Below, in pieces: positions 7,239 to 14,960 of a stretch of 18,746 nucleotides of DNA. Below the pieces are notes generated by a model that searched no databases, had not been told where the DNA came from, and saw nothing but the letters and a program-made list of their open reading frames with translations. The position numbers and the translations under genes are program-made. Source of the stretch: CAZASK01 sp964487845 (GTDB taxonomy: Bacteria > Chlamydiota > Chlamydiia > Chlamydiales > FEN-1388); assembly GCA_964487845.1 (NCBI GenBank), contig CAZASK010000031.1:1-18746 (forward strand), given 5' to 3'. Positions within the stretch are counted from its first letter, which is position 1; the number at the start of each line of letters is the position of its first letter.

Positions 7239-8248
7239 TACTTGAGCTCAAATGGGGTAAAGGTATCTGGAAGCGTTGCTAAAATATCGCTTGCACTAAC
7301 ATCATAATGCTTTCTGAGATGAGTAAAATATCGCTCGCTTTCTTTGGCAACAGCTTCTTGAACAAGAGCTTCTCGAATAGACTCTTCTACCTCATGAAAA
7401 AGAGGAGGAATGGTTTGCTCTTTTTTTTCTAAAAAGTAGAGTCTTACTCCATTTTTTTGTACTACTGGATCAGAGCAGCGCCCTTCTGTAAGCTGTGCCA
7501 ACTGCGCATAGACCTGAGGCGCGAATTCGTTTTTCTTTTGAGTAAAGCTCTGCGACACGGTGAATGTGATTTCATCATTCAAAACTCCAGCTTCGGTAAG
7601 ATGCTGTGGCAGCTCTTCGATTGCGACTGAATCACCATACAAAGAAGCGACAGCTTCTTGAGCAAACTGCTGTGCTTTTTGTATATCGGTATGCTTTATA
7701 GAGAGAATACGAAATGTCCACATCTCCTGATATTTGGTTTCTTTGTCATGGTTATATGCTGCAACAACCATCTCTGGAGTAATCTTTTTCATCGCCTTGA
7801 AATTCACAGCATACGTTAACATTCTTCGAATAATGATATCTTCTCGAATCATCTTGAGAGCATCTTCATATGTCAGCCCTGCTTCTTCTAGATTCATGAG
7901 AACATCGGGTCCAAAAATTTCTTCTATCTCTTCTCTGACATCGCCTGGAGAAACCACCATATGCTGCTCTTCAGCATCTTGCATCACAAGCTCTCTATCA
8001 ATCATATTCTGCAGAACTTCTTTCCAATTGAGCTTATAAAATTGCAAACGAGCTTGGACTGAGTGAAGATGTTCTGGATGCTCTCGATAAAACATCAAAT
8101 CCATTTTTTTCATGACATCGATTAAAGAAATCGGATGAGCGTTGATAGTCGTTATAACGCGGTTGTTGACGACGATATGTCTTTGCACGGGTGCTGCATG
8201 CATCGACGCTGTCATAAGACACATAAAAATGAAAAGATAATATTTCAT
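7238..8248 (-). CDS. SurA-like periplasmic chaperone / peptidyl-prolyl isomerase
   Basis: It probably helps outer-membrane proteins fold in the periplasm. The chosen ATG at 8248 gives a clean signal peptide (MKYYLFIFMCLMTASMHA|APVQR) and has AAGGCAGG a few bases upstream; a longer reading from 8284 would put a basic stretch before the signal and would overlap rsmB. The SurA N-terminal domain is clear: VVNNRVITTINAHPISLIDVMKKM, LQNMIDRELVMQDAEEQHM, VREEIEEIFG and the AGLTYEDALKMIREDIIIRRM segment. A single parvulin-like region follows (FRILSIKH to GVRLYFLEKKE), but its usual serine- and glycine-rich motifs are weak, so isomerase activity is doubtful while chaperone activity is plausible. E. 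coli SurA has two parvulin domains and 428 aa; this one has 336 aa. Confidence 0.8.
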   Translation of the reverse strand: MKYYLFIFMCLMTASMHAAPVQRHIVVNNRVITTINAHPISLIDVMKKMDLMFYREHPEHLHSVQARLQFYKLNWKEVLQNMIDRELVMQDAEEQHMVVSPGDVREEIEEIFGPDVLMNLEEAGLTYEDALKMIREDIIIRRMLTYAVNFKAMKKITPEMVVAAYNHDKETKYQEMWTFRILSIKHTDIQKAQQFAQEAVASLYGDSVAIEELPQHLTEAGVLNDEITFTVSQSFTQKKNEFAPQVYAQLAQLTEGRCSDPVVQKNGVRLYFLEKKEQTIPPLFHEVEESIREALVQEAVAKESERYFTHLRKHYDVSASDILATLPDTFTPFELK

Positions 8249-8264
8249 ACAGCCCTGCCTTCGT

Positions 8265-9407
8265 CTACACCTTGTTTTGTACATTTGCTAGCTGAAACAC
8301 ACACGCGAAGAAGCCATCTGGACCACCTTTTGCAGGCACAGTCTTTAACGACTCTCCCGAGCACTCTACTGGATAGTGTTTTAAAAAATATTCCACCTGC
8401 TGCTCATTTTCTTCTGCTAAAATACTACAGGTTGCATACACAATTTTCCCTTTTGGAGTAAGGTAGCGAAGAGCTTCTTTAAAAATGGCCCTTTGCTCCT
8501 GCACTAACCTCTCTACCATCGCGTCTGAATATTTCCACTTCATATCAGGATTTCTACGGAGCGTTCCTGTTCCTGAGCAGGGGGCATCCACAAAGACCCA
8601 ATTCATGCGTCCTTCAAGTAATTTGAGTTTTTTTTCCTCTGAGGCGTGAAGACATTGTCCATTTTGAATTCCCGCTCTTTTCAGCCGTTTTTTAGCCTGT
8701 ATAAGAGCGCTTTTTCGAATATCATGCAAATGAATTTGTCCTTTTCCTTGAAGTTGCGGGGCAATAGCCAGAGCCTTGCCTCCTGATCCCGAGCAAAAGT
8801 CCAATATTTCATCGCCGGGCTTTGCCTTGACGAGGAGCGCTGCACATTGCGACGCCTCATCTTGCACTTCAAAGTAGCCTTGCGTAAACTCCTCTAACGA
8901 GAAAAAATTTATTTTCTGCTGAAACACAATCCCACATGGAGACTGTGTGCAAGCAAGCACGTTATACCCTGCCTCCGTCCACTTCTTTAAAAGCGCGTCT
9001 CTCGATATTTTTAAGGTGTTGACGCGCACAGTGGTGGGAGCTCGCTCATTCAAGGCAAGCGCTAACGCCTTATCGGACCCTATTCGTATAAACAGATCCT
9101 CAGGAAAGCTCACTTGAATATGAGGAGGGATATCTGCATTTGCCACATAGCTTTCAAGAGGCTTTTCAAAAAAGAGCTGAACTCTATTTTCCCAGCTGCA
9201 GCTCTTCGGTTGCTGCTTCAGCAGATAGTCAAGTAATCCGATCCAACGAATAAGGCTATAGACGGTCTCGCTGATGAATGCGCGATCTTTCGATCCTATT
9301 GCTTTATGAGCTCGAAAATAGAGACTCATAAAAAGATCAAGAGGACAGCTCTCCTGATCATACAACGCGAGAAGCTTTAAAAGGTGTGTTTTACGAAATG
9401 GGTTCAT
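8265..9407 (-). CDS. rsmB: 16S rRNA cytosine-C5 methyltransferase RsmB/Fmu
   Basis: It methylates a cytosine of 16S rRNA to m5C using S-adenosylmethionine. The N-terminal 110 residues form a helical NusB-like RNA-binding region (DRAFISETVYSLIRWIGLLDYLL). The catalytic domain has QDEASQCAALLV, the SAM loop LDFCSGSGGKALA (202-214), motif IV VDAPCSGTGTLRRNPDMKW with Cys277, and motif VI YATCSIL with the nucleophile Cys327. The end, GGPDGFFACVFQL, is the usual family ending. At 380 aa it is slightly shorter than E. coli RsmB (429 aa), mostly in the N-terminal region. It is the first gene of the minus-strand unit; the ATG has no strong Shine-Dalgarno. It stands back to back with lnt across 89 bp. 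Confidence 0.9.
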   Translation of the reverse strand: MNPFRKTHLLKLLALYDQESCPLDLFMSLYFRAHKAIGSKDRAFISETVYSLIRWIGLLDYLLKQQPKSCSWENRVQLFFEKPLESYVANADIPPHIQVSFPEDLFIRIGSDKALALALNERAPTTVRVNTLKISRDALLKKWTEAGYNVLACTQSPCGIVFQQKINFFSLEEFTQGYFEVQDEASQCAALLVKAKPGDEILDFCSGSGGKALAIAPQLQGKGQIHLHDIRKSALIQAKKRLKRAGIQNGQCLHASEEKKLKLLEGRMNWVFVDAPCSGTGTLRRNPDMKWKYSDAMVERLVQEQRAIFKEALRYLTPKGKIVYATCSILAEENEQQVEYFLKHYPVECSGESLKTVPAKGGPDGFFACVFQLANVQNKV

Positions 9408-9438
9408 AGACCAAAGAGTGTAGCGGAAAAGCTATTTC

Positions 9439-9467
9439 TTGAATATGTAGTTACTCAGTTCTAGAAG
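9439..9467 (+). promoter_or_regulatory. Candidate promoter for lnt
   Basis: TTGAAT and TAGAAG are separated by exactly 17 bases and end about 30 bp before the lnt start codon, in the 89-bp gap between two divergent genes. Each box matches the sigma70 consensus at 4 of 6 positions. On the other strand TTAACC and TACATA, also 17 apart, are a weaker candidate for rsmB and overlap this site. Confidence 0.4.
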
Positions 9468-9496
9468 GTTAATCGCTTTTTTGAGATCATAGAGGC

Positions 9497-11113
9497 ATGA
9501 ATATTGTTCTTGTTATAAGCTCACTTTTGATCACCGCCTTCGGGCAGCCTGCAATGTCTGCTCCACTGAGCTTTTTGGCAAGCATCATAGGTGTCGGCCT
9601 CTTCTTCTTTGCTCTCTCTGCCTACCCGGCGAAAAAAAGATTTTGGTACGGCACTGCTTGGTATGCGGTTATCTCTTTTATTCAACTGCGGTGGTTTGTT
9701 TCTCAACCCTATTTCTACATCTGGATTGCCCTTGCCTTACTGAGCTGTCTATTAGGCTTACAATTTGGGATTATCTGCCTGTTTTCTTCAAAAAAAGATC
9801 ATACATCGAAGTTATCTCTTTTTATACTACCAGCTCTTTGGACATTATTTGAATGGAGTCGCCTTTTTCTCCTCTCTGGATACACCTTTAATCCGATGGG
9901 CCTCACCCTGACATGGAGCACACACGCGCTTTTGTGCGCACAGTTTTTTGGCATATATGGCCTTAGCTTTTGGGTGATGCTTACCAACACCCTATTTTCA
10001 AGAATGCTCTCCTGCAAAACAGCGCAAGCTCTATCGCTGTGGTTAGCATGCGCTAGCATTCCATTTTTCTGCGGCACAACTCTTCTCTCGTATCATAAAG
10101 AGAAGATGACCGCTCATGATGCCCTTCACCCTCCGATTGCAGCGCTTCTTGTAGACATTCAGAAACTACCAGAAGAGCTTGCAAGCATCTCTGCGGCGCC
10201 TAGAAAAAACCCAGTCGATGAGGCTCATTACCTGTGGAATGAACTTACGGCTGCGCTTTCTCCCTACGAAAAGCAAAAGATCGACCTCATCGTATTTCCT
10301 GAGGTCACCATCCCCATTCCTGCCACAAGGCCTATTTTTTCAAACGTTTTTTTTGCAGAGCTTTTTGGCGAAACCCACCCTCATCTCATCCACCAATATT
10401 CTCACTCCACTCAGGAAATTGCTCAAAAAATTGCTCGCCGCTTTCATGCTACTGTCGTCATGGGTTTAGAAGGAGAGGTGTATAATCCTCTTTTAAAAAG
10501 ATATCAATCAACTAATTCAGCATTTGTTTTTTCTACAGATAATGATCTTGCATATCATAAGCAGGTGCTGGTTCCTCTTGGAGAATATATTCCCTGCGCT
10601 TGGATCAAACCCCTCGCTGAAGAGTATGGCCTCTATGATTCATGGCTACAAGGTTTAGGCCCATCACTCTATTCATTTTCGAAAGGAGTTCTCTCCCCTT
10701 CGATTTGCTATGAAGAAACGTTTTGTACTATCATGCGTCACAATGCAAAGGGGGCAACCCTGCTCGTCAACCTTACCAACGATGGCTGGTTCCCTGACTC
10801 CTCCCTTGCCCGCCAGCATCTCGAACATGCGCGACCGAGAACCTGTGAGAATGGCGTACCTCTTATTCGCGCTTGCAACTATGGAGTGTCATGCGCAATA
10901 GACAGCCTGGGACGAACTATCACAGAAATTCCTTCTATTCCTGGAATCAGCTGCGCTGTCGCCCATGTATCCAGCTACACCTATAGCACTCTCTATCAAA
11001 AATGGGGCGACACTCCGCTCCTCACTGTGGCGACTGTGTCTGCTGTATATGGTCTCGCCAGAAGGCGAAAAGATCGAAAATGCGTCTCTTCGTCTCAGAC
11101 AGAACACAAGTAA
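9497..11113 (+). CDS. lnt: Apolipoprotein N-acyltransferase Lnt
   Basis: This inner-membrane enzyme adds the third acyl chain to the N-terminal cysteine of lipoproteins. The first 200 residues contain about six hydrophobic segments. A periplasmic nitrilase-type domain follows with the full catalytic triad: Glu269 (IVFPEVTIP), Lys355 (YHKQVLVPLGEYIP) and Cys404 (SICYEETF). NLTNDGWF and RPRTCENGVPLIRACNYGVS are further family signatures. A last hydrophobic stretch (LLTVATVSAVYGLA) ends in a basic tail. At 538 aa the length is close to the usual 500-550. AGAGG lies only one base before the ATG, so the ribosome site is not ideal. The last 92 bases overlap the convergent DUF116-like gene. Confidence 0.93.
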   Translation: MNIVLVISSLLITAFGQPAMSAPLSFLASIIGVGLFFFALSAYPAKKRFWYGTAWYAVISFIQLRWFVSQPYFYIWIALALLSCLLGLQFGIICLFSSKKDHTSKLSLFILPALWTLFEWSRLFLLSGYTFNPMGLTLTWSTHALLCAQFFGIYGLSFWVMLTNTLFSRMLSCKTAQALSLWLACASIPFFCGTTLLSYHKEKMTAHDALHPPIAALLVDIQKLPEELASISAAPRKNPVDEAHYLWNELTAALSPYEKQKIDLIVFPEVTIPIPATRPIFSNVFFAELFGETHPHLIHQYSHSTQEIAQKIARRFHATVVMGLEGEVYNPLLKRYQSTNSAFVFSTDNDLAYHKQVLVPLGEYIPCAWIKPLAEEYGLYDSWLQGLGPSLYSFSKGVLSPSICYEETFCTIMRHNAKGATLLVNLTNDGWFPDSSLARQHLEHARPRTCENGVPLIRACNYGVSCAIDSLGRTITEIPSIPGISCAVAHVSSYTYSTLYQKWGDTPLLTVATVSAVYGLARRRKDRKCVSSSQTEHK

Positions 11114-11861
11114 GCCCTGGCTTTATACCCCTTTCAGACAGCTCGAACGCTTTCATCGTATTACAGATACGGCCATCAAGGCGAACTCCTATCCCCTTCA
11201 CTCCTGCCATGTTGCCGTAGTCACCAAACATCTCTAATGTCATCTCGCATGCGGTGATGAGAAATACAATCTCCTTACCGGGATGAGCTTCTATTGCTTC
11301 AAAGATTTTTCTTCCCACATAATGAATGGTAGGGATGATGATCACCTCTGTTCGTGTTTCTGGGAGTGTATGGATCGCTTTGCCGATCGAACATTGGCGG
11401 CACACAGAATGTTGCTCATCATGGATACACTCATCGCTGAATCTCCCAGACGGACATTCAAAAGGCTTTTCACAATAAGAAAACCCTACGAGGAAGATAC
11501 TATTTTCTTTTGTGAGCAATTCCTTGCAGCCATCCTCTGATGTGATCCCATAGTAATAAAAGTCTCCTTCTCTCACATATGGTTTTTTACCAAGTAGTGA
11601 GCGAAGATAACGTACAAGATGCGTAAAAGGACGTTTCATGATATGTCGAAATACTTTTCCACCCTCATCATGGGTGATCATCCACCGTAAGCTTTTCCAC
11701 TTCAGGTTGGTGGCTGTATCCTTCGTTATGCCAGGCATTGAAGGCGTTACACCGAGCTGTTTGATGGGATGCTCGCTTCTCGCATGCGCTGCTTGCTCAT
11801 CCCACTTGCGCTCTGCTTCTTGCCAGGTCGAATATCGATTCCACCAGCGTGATTTACGCAT
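11022..11861 (-). CDS. Cysteine-rich DUF116-like protein (279 aa)
   Basis: Function unknown. Cysteines are clustered as C130, C136, C145, C154 and C157 (SYCEKPFECPSGRFSDEC, then VCRQCSIGKAI), followed by ITACEMTLE (C205) and GVRLDGRICNTMKAFEL (C233). The Cys cluster, then a (V/T)ACE...L step, then a C-N-T motif in that order matches my memory of DUF116, a family suspected of binding metal or an iron-sulfur cluster. The N-terminal 90 residues are basic and tryptophan-rich without a clear domain. The start is well supported: GAGGAG six bases before ATG. The 3' end overlaps lnt tail-to-tail by 92 bp, in the C-terminal tail beyond the conserved cysteines, so an extended or drifting C-terminus is likely. 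Confidence 0.75.
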   Translation of the reverse strand: MRKSRWWNRYSTWQEAERKWDEQAAHARSEHPIKQLGVTPSMPGITKDTATNLKWKSLRWMITHDEGGKVFRHIMKRPFTHLVRYLRSLLGKKPYVREGDFYYYGITSEDGCKELLTKENSIFLVGFSYCEKPFECPSGRFSDECIHDEQHSVCRQCSIGKAIHTLPETRTEVIIIPTIHYVGRKIFEAIEAHPGKEIVFLITACEMTLEMFGDYGNMAGVKGIGVRLDGRICNTMKAFELSERGIKPGLTCVLSETKRRIFDLFAFWRDHIQQTQSPQ

Positions 11862-11954
11862 GCATACTCCTCATACAATAGAAAATTTTATCTTGAGCGT
11901 GTCATCAATTTTCCTTCAGATTTCGGATTGCTGTCTAGACTTTTTCTTTTTGCA

Positions 11955-12041
11955 GGCTCGCAACTATTTCGCCCCTACTAGATGCCCGCCACCACACAAC
12001 CACCTCACCTTTCGAAGTCACTCCGCTCTGCTCATGCAACG
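11955..12041 (+). pseudogene. Decayed fragment of a PAP2 phosphatase gene
   Basis: These 87 bases align without gaps to 16938-17024 inside the intact PAP2 phosphatase gene, 75 of 87 identical (86%). In the matching frame the relic has a stop codon where the intact gene has a tyrosine (RPYY becomes RPY-stop). The catalytic SFPSGHAT becomes SLRSAHAT, destroying the PSGH motif. Similarity ends abruptly on both sides. It is in the same orientation as the intact gene, 5 kb upstream. A partial duplication that has since decayed, or a remnant of a paralogue, is the simplest reading. Confidence 0.8.
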
Positions 12042-12083
12042 GTTAATAGAAGTATTAACATTTGTGGTTGAAGCTATATTATG

Positions 12084-12100
12084 CAACAAGGCCCTTGTTG
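12084..12100. repeat. Compact 8-bp dyad upstream of the SNF2 gene
   Basis: CAACAAGG and CCTTGTTG are perfect inverted copies separated by one base. It lies 32 bp upstream of a TATAAT box. No T-tract follows on either strand, so it looks more like a protein-binding dyad than a terminator. No known operator is matched. Confidence 0.35.
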
Positions 12101-12131
12101 GTGCAAAAAAGCCCTCAAACAACGGGTATAG

Positions 12132-12137
12132 TATAAT
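12132..12137 (+). promoter_or_regulatory. Possible -10 box for the SNF2 gene
   Basis: A perfect TATAAT lies about 100 bp before the SNF2 start codon, but no TTGACA-like box is found at 16-18 bp upstream. If used, the leader would contain the AT-only inverted repeat at 12146-12179. Confidence 0.25.
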
Positions 12138-12145
12138 GAAAATAA

Positions 12146-12179
12146 AAAATTTTAAACTTAGTTTAACATTTAAAATTTT
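12146..12179. repeat. AT-only inverted repeat in the SNF2 leader
   Basis: AAAATTTTAAA and TTTAAAATTTT form a perfect 11-bp inverted repeat with a 12-base loop. The overlapping stretch 12147-12162 matches 8-23 of the IS-like left end at 15 of 16 bases. All-A/T stems are weak as RNA and the match may be chance in AT-rich DNA. Confidence 0.3.
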
Positions 12180-12234
12180 CAGAAAATAGATATACTGCAT
12201 ACTTATATACCCCGAAGTCACCTGGATAAAGCGC

Positions 12235-14703
12235 ATGCAATTTTGTCTTGATATTGTTCGCTCTCAGCAAGAAGGTGTCTGCACGCTTACACTCATGGAT
12301 GACACTACAAAAGCTACCCATACAGTCGATGAAAACCACCCTCATCCGCTGGTTAAACAGCTGATAGCAGAAGAAAAAAAATACTCCGCGCAAAAAAAGA
12401 AATTTGATTTTTTTAGACTGCGCCCCAATCACACCCTCTCGTTCATCACACAGCTTGCTGGAGCAGGTCTTTTGTATATTGGAGGCAAACGAGCTGTGCT
12501 CGATCTTTTTTCGAAAATTACAGTACATGTAGACGCACTCATCGAAGGTGATGAAGTCGTCCTCAGCCCCTCTTTTTCTTACAATAACGAGCTGTATAGC
12601 CTAAGCGATTTTCAGTCGATTCTCAAATGTCAGCCACACATCGCGATCAAAGCTCCCTTTATTCTCTTCTTTGATGACTCAATCGACTGGGATGACATCA
12701 TTATTTTACAAAAGGGCTACCTTACCAGGTCAGAGTATAGAGAATGGAAGAAGCACACTCTACTTGCATGCAATGCAGTAGAGCAAGAGCTCGCCCCCCC
12801 TCAACCAAAACTTATTCTCCAAGATGTAAGAGGTCTATTTGCAGATATCGAACTATGCAATGGCGCAAAATTCAACAGATATGAACACAGCCACATCGAA
12901 CAACAGCTACTAGACGCAGGCTATCAATATAAGCCAGTCGGCACCTCTTGCTATTTCTGCAGCCAAGAAAAAATCGTACCTGCTCTGAAAACGCTCATCA
13001 CGCGAGGATGGCATCTCCAAGATAGAAATAAAAAATCGATTTTACTTCTTACACACTGCGATCTGAGTTATGAGATGAAGCACGATGTCATCGAAATTCA
13101 AGCGAATATTTCCACCTCAAATGCTCATGGAAAAGTCCAAGACTATATACACGCTCTCAGAAACAGATGCCCCCTCATGCCCATGAGTGATGGCTCATTA
13201 GGCCTGATTACATCTTCCATATCTCCATCTCTCTTAGATGCTATCGAATTTATCTCAGATCGTCCTACCATCCAGAAGAAATTGATAGGACTGCTTGAAG
13301 AAATCACCCCTCATGCCGCGCTTTCAATCCCAGAGATCTCGTTGCCAAATAGCTTCTCAGGATCTTTGCGATTTTACCAGCAAGAGGGCGTACAGTGGCT
13401 TATAAGCCTTGCAAAAAATGGCTTTGGAGGGATCCTCGCCGATGATATGGGACTTGGGAAAACCATACAGGCAATTGCCTTTTTAGCATCTCTGCCAGCA
13501 AACTCTCTTTCTCTTGTCGTAGCGCCAACTTCTCTTCTCATCAACTGGCAGCGCGAAATAGATCGCTTTTTCCCAAATTGTCCCATCTACTGCCACCATG
13601 GAATAGAGAGAAATACCAATCAGTGGCCTATAAGCGGCATTGTCATCTCTTCTTATGGAACGATCCGACAAGATATCGATGATCTGCTGCGCTACGACTT
13701 TACAGCCTGCATCCTCGATGAAGCGCAGATGATCAAAAATGAATCCAGCATCACCGCTCAGGCGATATACAAACTGAAGCGCTCCTGCACTATCGCCATG
13801 ACAGGAACGCCTATCGAAAATAGCCCTAAAGAGCTCTTTAGCCAGCTCAGAGCAACTACACCAGGGCTTTTAGAAAAAAGTGAGTTACACGCTTATAGCG
13901 ACCCTGCAGTATTGCGAACGATACAAAAGAAGATTCGCCCGTTTATACTCAGGCGAAAAAAAGAGGATGTCGCAAAAGAGCTTCCTCCGCTTATTGAGCA
14001 GACGATTGCCGTAGAGCTAGAAGACGATGAGCTTGAACAGTACAAAAAAACGGCTCACTTTCTCAAACAAGGACTTGTGACAAAGATATCACAAGATGGT
14101 GTTCAAGCGCATCGTATGGAAATTTTGGAGGCTATATTGAGGCTAAGACAGCTGATTTGCCATCCCCTCTTAGTAGAGCAGCTCGCCTGTGATCACATAC
14201 TATCGTCTAGCAAGTTTGAGCTTCTGTTTTCTGACCTAGAAACCTTGAGGCAAGAGGGCAAAAAAGTCATTGTCTTCTCACAGTTTACTGAAATGCTCAG
14301 GCTCATACAAAAAGAAGCCTCATCACGCAGCTGGCCCTATCTTGTACTCGATGGTACAACAATAAAGAGACAAGAGGTTGTGGATCAATTTCAAAATAGT
14401 GATATCTCTCTCTTATTAATGACGATGAAGGCAGGAGGTGTTGGACTCAATCTAACAGCCGCCGATGCGATCATCCTCTATGATCCCTGGTGGAATAGAG
14501 CGCAAGAGGCACAAGCTATCGCAAGAGCACACCGTATTGGAAGAACAGGGACCGTCCTTGTAAAGCGCTACATCGCACAAGAAAGCATCGAAGAAAACAT
14601 CCAGCGTCTCCAACTGAAAAAACAAGAAATCGAAATGGCATTTTTACATGACGACTTAGCAGTTCCAGAGAATATGCAAGATTTGATTTTAGATCTTATC
14701 TGA
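12235..14703 (+). CDS. SWI2/SNF2-family helicase (822 aa)
   Basis: A double-stranded DNA translocase of the bacterial SNF2 (HepA/RapA-related) class; such proteins may remodel protein-DNA or RNA-polymerase complexes. The C-terminal half carries all motor motifs: LADDMGLGKTIQA (Walker A, 401-413), VVAPTSLLINW (Ia), ILDEAQ (493-498, DEAQ box), AMTGTPIEN (521-529), FILRRKKEDV, KVIVFSQFTEML (IV), LLLMTMKAGGVGLNLTAADAIILYDPWWN (V) and QAIARAHRIGR (VI). The N-terminal 370 residues are specific, without the SWIM zinc finger seen in some bacterial homologues. Chlamydiae carry SNF2 genes of this kind. The first ATG after an in-frame stop at 12187 is used; the ribosome site is weak. The end overlaps the small convergent gene by 15 bp. 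Confidence 0.92.
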   Translation: MQFCLDIVRSQQEGVCTLTLMDDTTKATHTVDENHPHPLVKQLIAEEKKYSAQKKKFDFFRLRPNHTLSFITQLAGAGLLYIGGKRAVLDLFSKITVHVDALIEGDEVVLSPSFSYNNELYSLSDFQSILKCQPHIAIKAPFILFFDDSIDWDDIIILQKGYLTRSEYREWKKHTLLACNAVEQELAPPQPKLILQDVRGLFADIELCNGAKFNRYEHSHIEQQLLDAGYQYKPVGTSCYFCSQEKIVPALKTLITRGWHLQDRNKKSILLLTHCDLSYEMKHDVIEIQANISTSNAHGKVQDYIHALRNRCPLMPMSDGSLGLITSSISPSLLDAIEFISDRPTIQKKLIGLLEEITPHAALSIPEISLPNSFSGSLRFYQQEGVQWLISLAKNGFGGILADDMGLGKTIQAIAFLASLPANSLSLVVAPTSLLINWQREIDRFFPNCPIYCHHGIERNTNQWPISGIVISSYGTIRQDIDDLLRYDFTACILDEAQMIKNESSITAQAIYKLKRSCTIAMTGTPIENSPKELFSQLRATTPGLLEKSELHAYSDPAVLRTIQKKIRPFILRRKKEDVAKELPPLIEQTIAVELEDDELEQYKKTAHFLKQGLVTKISQDGVQAHRMEILEAILRLRQLICHPLLVEQLACDHILSSSKFELLFSDLETLRQEGKKVIVFSQFTEMLRLIQKEASSRSWPYLVLDGTTIKRQEVVDQFQNSDISLLLMTMKAGGVGLNLTAADAIILYDPWWNRAQEAQAIARAHRIGRTGTVLVKRYIAQESIEENIQRLQLKKQEIEMAFLHDDLAVPENMQDLILDLI

Positions 14704-14889
14704 CTCGTCCGGGGAGCTCTCTTCATTGCGATGCTCTTCTTCGTATAACTCTTTAGCAGCCGACTTGACCGTTTTTAGCCCCTCAGCAAAGCCGATAGAG
14801 CGCAGCAGACGATCTACATACTGCAGCTCTGTTGCTATCTGGTCATTGACAAACTCGAGGTGAGCGATCTTTTCGAGCAATTTTTTCAT
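14689..14889 (-). CDS. Small coiled-coil protein, 66 aa
   Basis: I do not recognise the family. From the internal ATG at 14889 the protein begins MKKLLEKIAHLEFVNDQIATELQYVDRLLRSIGFAEGLKTVKSAAKELYEE, with heptad-like spacing of leucines, and ends in an acidic tail (HRNEESSPDESDKI). A start at 14913 would add eight residues (MGIRAPMH); neither start has a clear Shine-Dalgarno. It has no signal peptide or membrane segment. Well-balanced amphipathic composition and compact overlap with the SNF2 3' end (15 bp) argue that it is real. It lies downstream of rmuC across the 160-bp palindrome. The size and helical form recall XseB (exonuclease VII small subunit), but the XseB signature is not visible. 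Confidence 0.6.
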   Translation of the reverse strand: MKKLLEKIAHLEFVNDQIATELQYVDRLLRSIGFAEGLKTVKSAAKELYEEEHRNEESSPDESDKI

Positions 14890-14960
14890 GTGCATAGGCG
14901 CACGAATCCCCATTCATTTCAGAACTTATTGTTAACCGAAAATATTCTTTATTGGGAATA

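Larger units (their letters stand above)
11862..12234. other. 373-bp gene-free region between two divergent genes
   Basis: No credible coding sequence is present. It holds the DUF116-like gene's ribosome site (11867-11873), a degenerate PAP2-gene fragment (11955-12041), a compact dyad (12084-12100), a TATAAT box (12132-12137), an AT-only inverted repeat (12146-12179) and the leader of the SNF2 gene. The patchwork of relic and AT-rich repeats suggests a site of past insertion and deletion. Confidence 0.6.

Noticed and set aside
10675..10690. A second copy of the palindrome arm inside lnt (TTTCGAAAGGAGT)
   Set aside because: Only 13 bases match and they encode conserved Lnt residues, so chance is the better explanation.
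12084..12110. Rho-independent terminator upstream of the SNF2 gene
   Set aside because: The dyad is followed by A-residues on the plus strand and no T-tract on the minus strand, with no gene ending there.
11638..12189. 183-aa open frame on the plus strand
   Set aside because: It is antisense to the DUF116-like start region, has low-complexity odd composition and reads the PAP2 relic in the wrong frame.
12163..12528. 121-aa open frame on the minus strand over the SNF2 5' end
   Set aside because: It is a shadow of the SNF2 gene with no ribosome site and no recognisable domain.
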